From Watersipora subatra (lineage: Eukaryota; Bryozoa; Gymnolaemata; Cheilostomatida; Watersiporidae), in the NCBI RefSeq assembly GCF_963576615.1, contig NC_088717.1:55197526-55261525 (forward strand): a DNA stretch of 64,000 nt, written 5' to 3'. The notes beneath the pieces are model-generated. The model did not search any database, was not told where the DNA came from, and was given only the letters and a program-made list of their open reading frames with translations. The position numbers and the translations under genes are program-made. Shown here piece after piece: positions 63,493 to 64,000 of this stretch; position 1 is the first letter of the stretch; each line of letters starts with the position of its first letter.

Positions 63493-64000
63493 TATGGAAA
63501 TCTAATGGTGACACCAAGAAGAGTCCTGTGGCAGCTGTTTTGTATATAAATCAGTTTGCAATCTTTAGATATACAAACATAACACAAGTTTAAATATTTA
63601 TTAGATAACGTATTATATAAAACTTGTTTTGATTGTTTAGCAAACAGATATGCTCATATGTAAATATATAGGCGTACAGACACACTCGTATGTCTATGTT
63701 CTATTTATGATAACATGCACATAGAATAGGCATATATAATACGATAATAAAAATGCTCAAGCAGTCTATGACTCATTGGAAAAAGTTGAAAAAGGTTAGA
63801 AAGAAAAAAATGGAATCATATACACTGCATAGAAACAATCTAGCCATAGCTAAAGATGCTAGAGGGCTATATACATGTATATATTAAAATGCCAGCAAAA
63901 GGAACTATAAAAAGGTATAAGAAGTAAAGTATAAGGTATAAAGTATAAAAGAACATAAACCTATGTTTGAACATAGGTAGTCAGGTAGTTAACTACATGA
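63493..64000. other. ALDH2 3' UTR and downstream flank
   Basis: AT-rich, one AATAAA at 63746, low-complexity TATAAGGTATAAAGTATAAA run at about 63915-63950. No other gene. Confidence 0.5.
63746..63751 (+). terminator. Candidate ALDH2 polyadenylation signal
   Basis: AATAAA 254 bases after the stop codon, the first perfect hexamer downstream of ALDH2. Confidence 0.45.

Overview
This is a eukaryotic (animal) window: AT-rich, with two spliced, multi-exon protein genes on the + strand and the rest filled by introns, transposon remnants and minisatellites. No bacterial-type gene layout, CRISPR array or operon is present. The proteins are typically metazoan, and the dense MITE, Helitron, SINE and LINE debris with 19-20 bp minisatellites would fit a marine invertebrate, perhaps a lophotrochozoan. 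The species is inferred, not shown.

Gene 1 (5085-35082, +) is a complete glypican of the GPC4/GPC6 (Dally-like) type: 11 coding exons, 629 residues, phase-consistent at every junction. It has a signal peptide, all 14 ectodomain cysteines, the glypican signature, a furin-type site (R367-S-K-R370), five Ser-Gly heparan sulfate sites spread over the last three exons, and a GPI-anchor tail. It should act at the cell surface as a co-receptor for Wnt, Hedgehog, BMP or FGF ligands.

Gene 2 (52069-63492, +) is a complete mitochondrial aldehyde dehydrogenase, ALDH2: 11 coding exons, 516 residues (human 517). It has a presequence, the Rossmann GSTE motif, catalytic Glu284 and Cys318, and the C-terminal PFGGYKMSG region. 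The two genes share a strand, but nothing suggests joint function.

Layout: 1-5084 upstream DNA with LINE fragments, a 55-bp and a 19-bp tandem array, a fold-back element and a TIR element; 5085-35082 glypican with mobile elements in most introns; 35083-52068 intergenic, containing two abutting Helitrons, two more Helitrons, a large inverted repeat, a LINE end and a three-layer nest (Tigger-like element split by a piggyBac-like element containing an hAT transposase fragment); 52069-63492 ALDH2 with a 1.3-kb 19-bp array, a 0.6-kb 20-bp array, a Tigger-like element and a SINE in its introns; 63493-64000 its 3' flank.

The least expected content is the repeat landscape: a fold-back family with six recognisable copies, a TA-flanked 116-bp family, piggyBac-, Tigger-, hAT- and Helitron-type non-autonomous elements with intact target duplications, and Helitrons inserted directly at the CTAG terminus of other Helitrons. 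No wholly new gene system was found. Two or three unassigned exon-like ORFs are flagged as candidates only.
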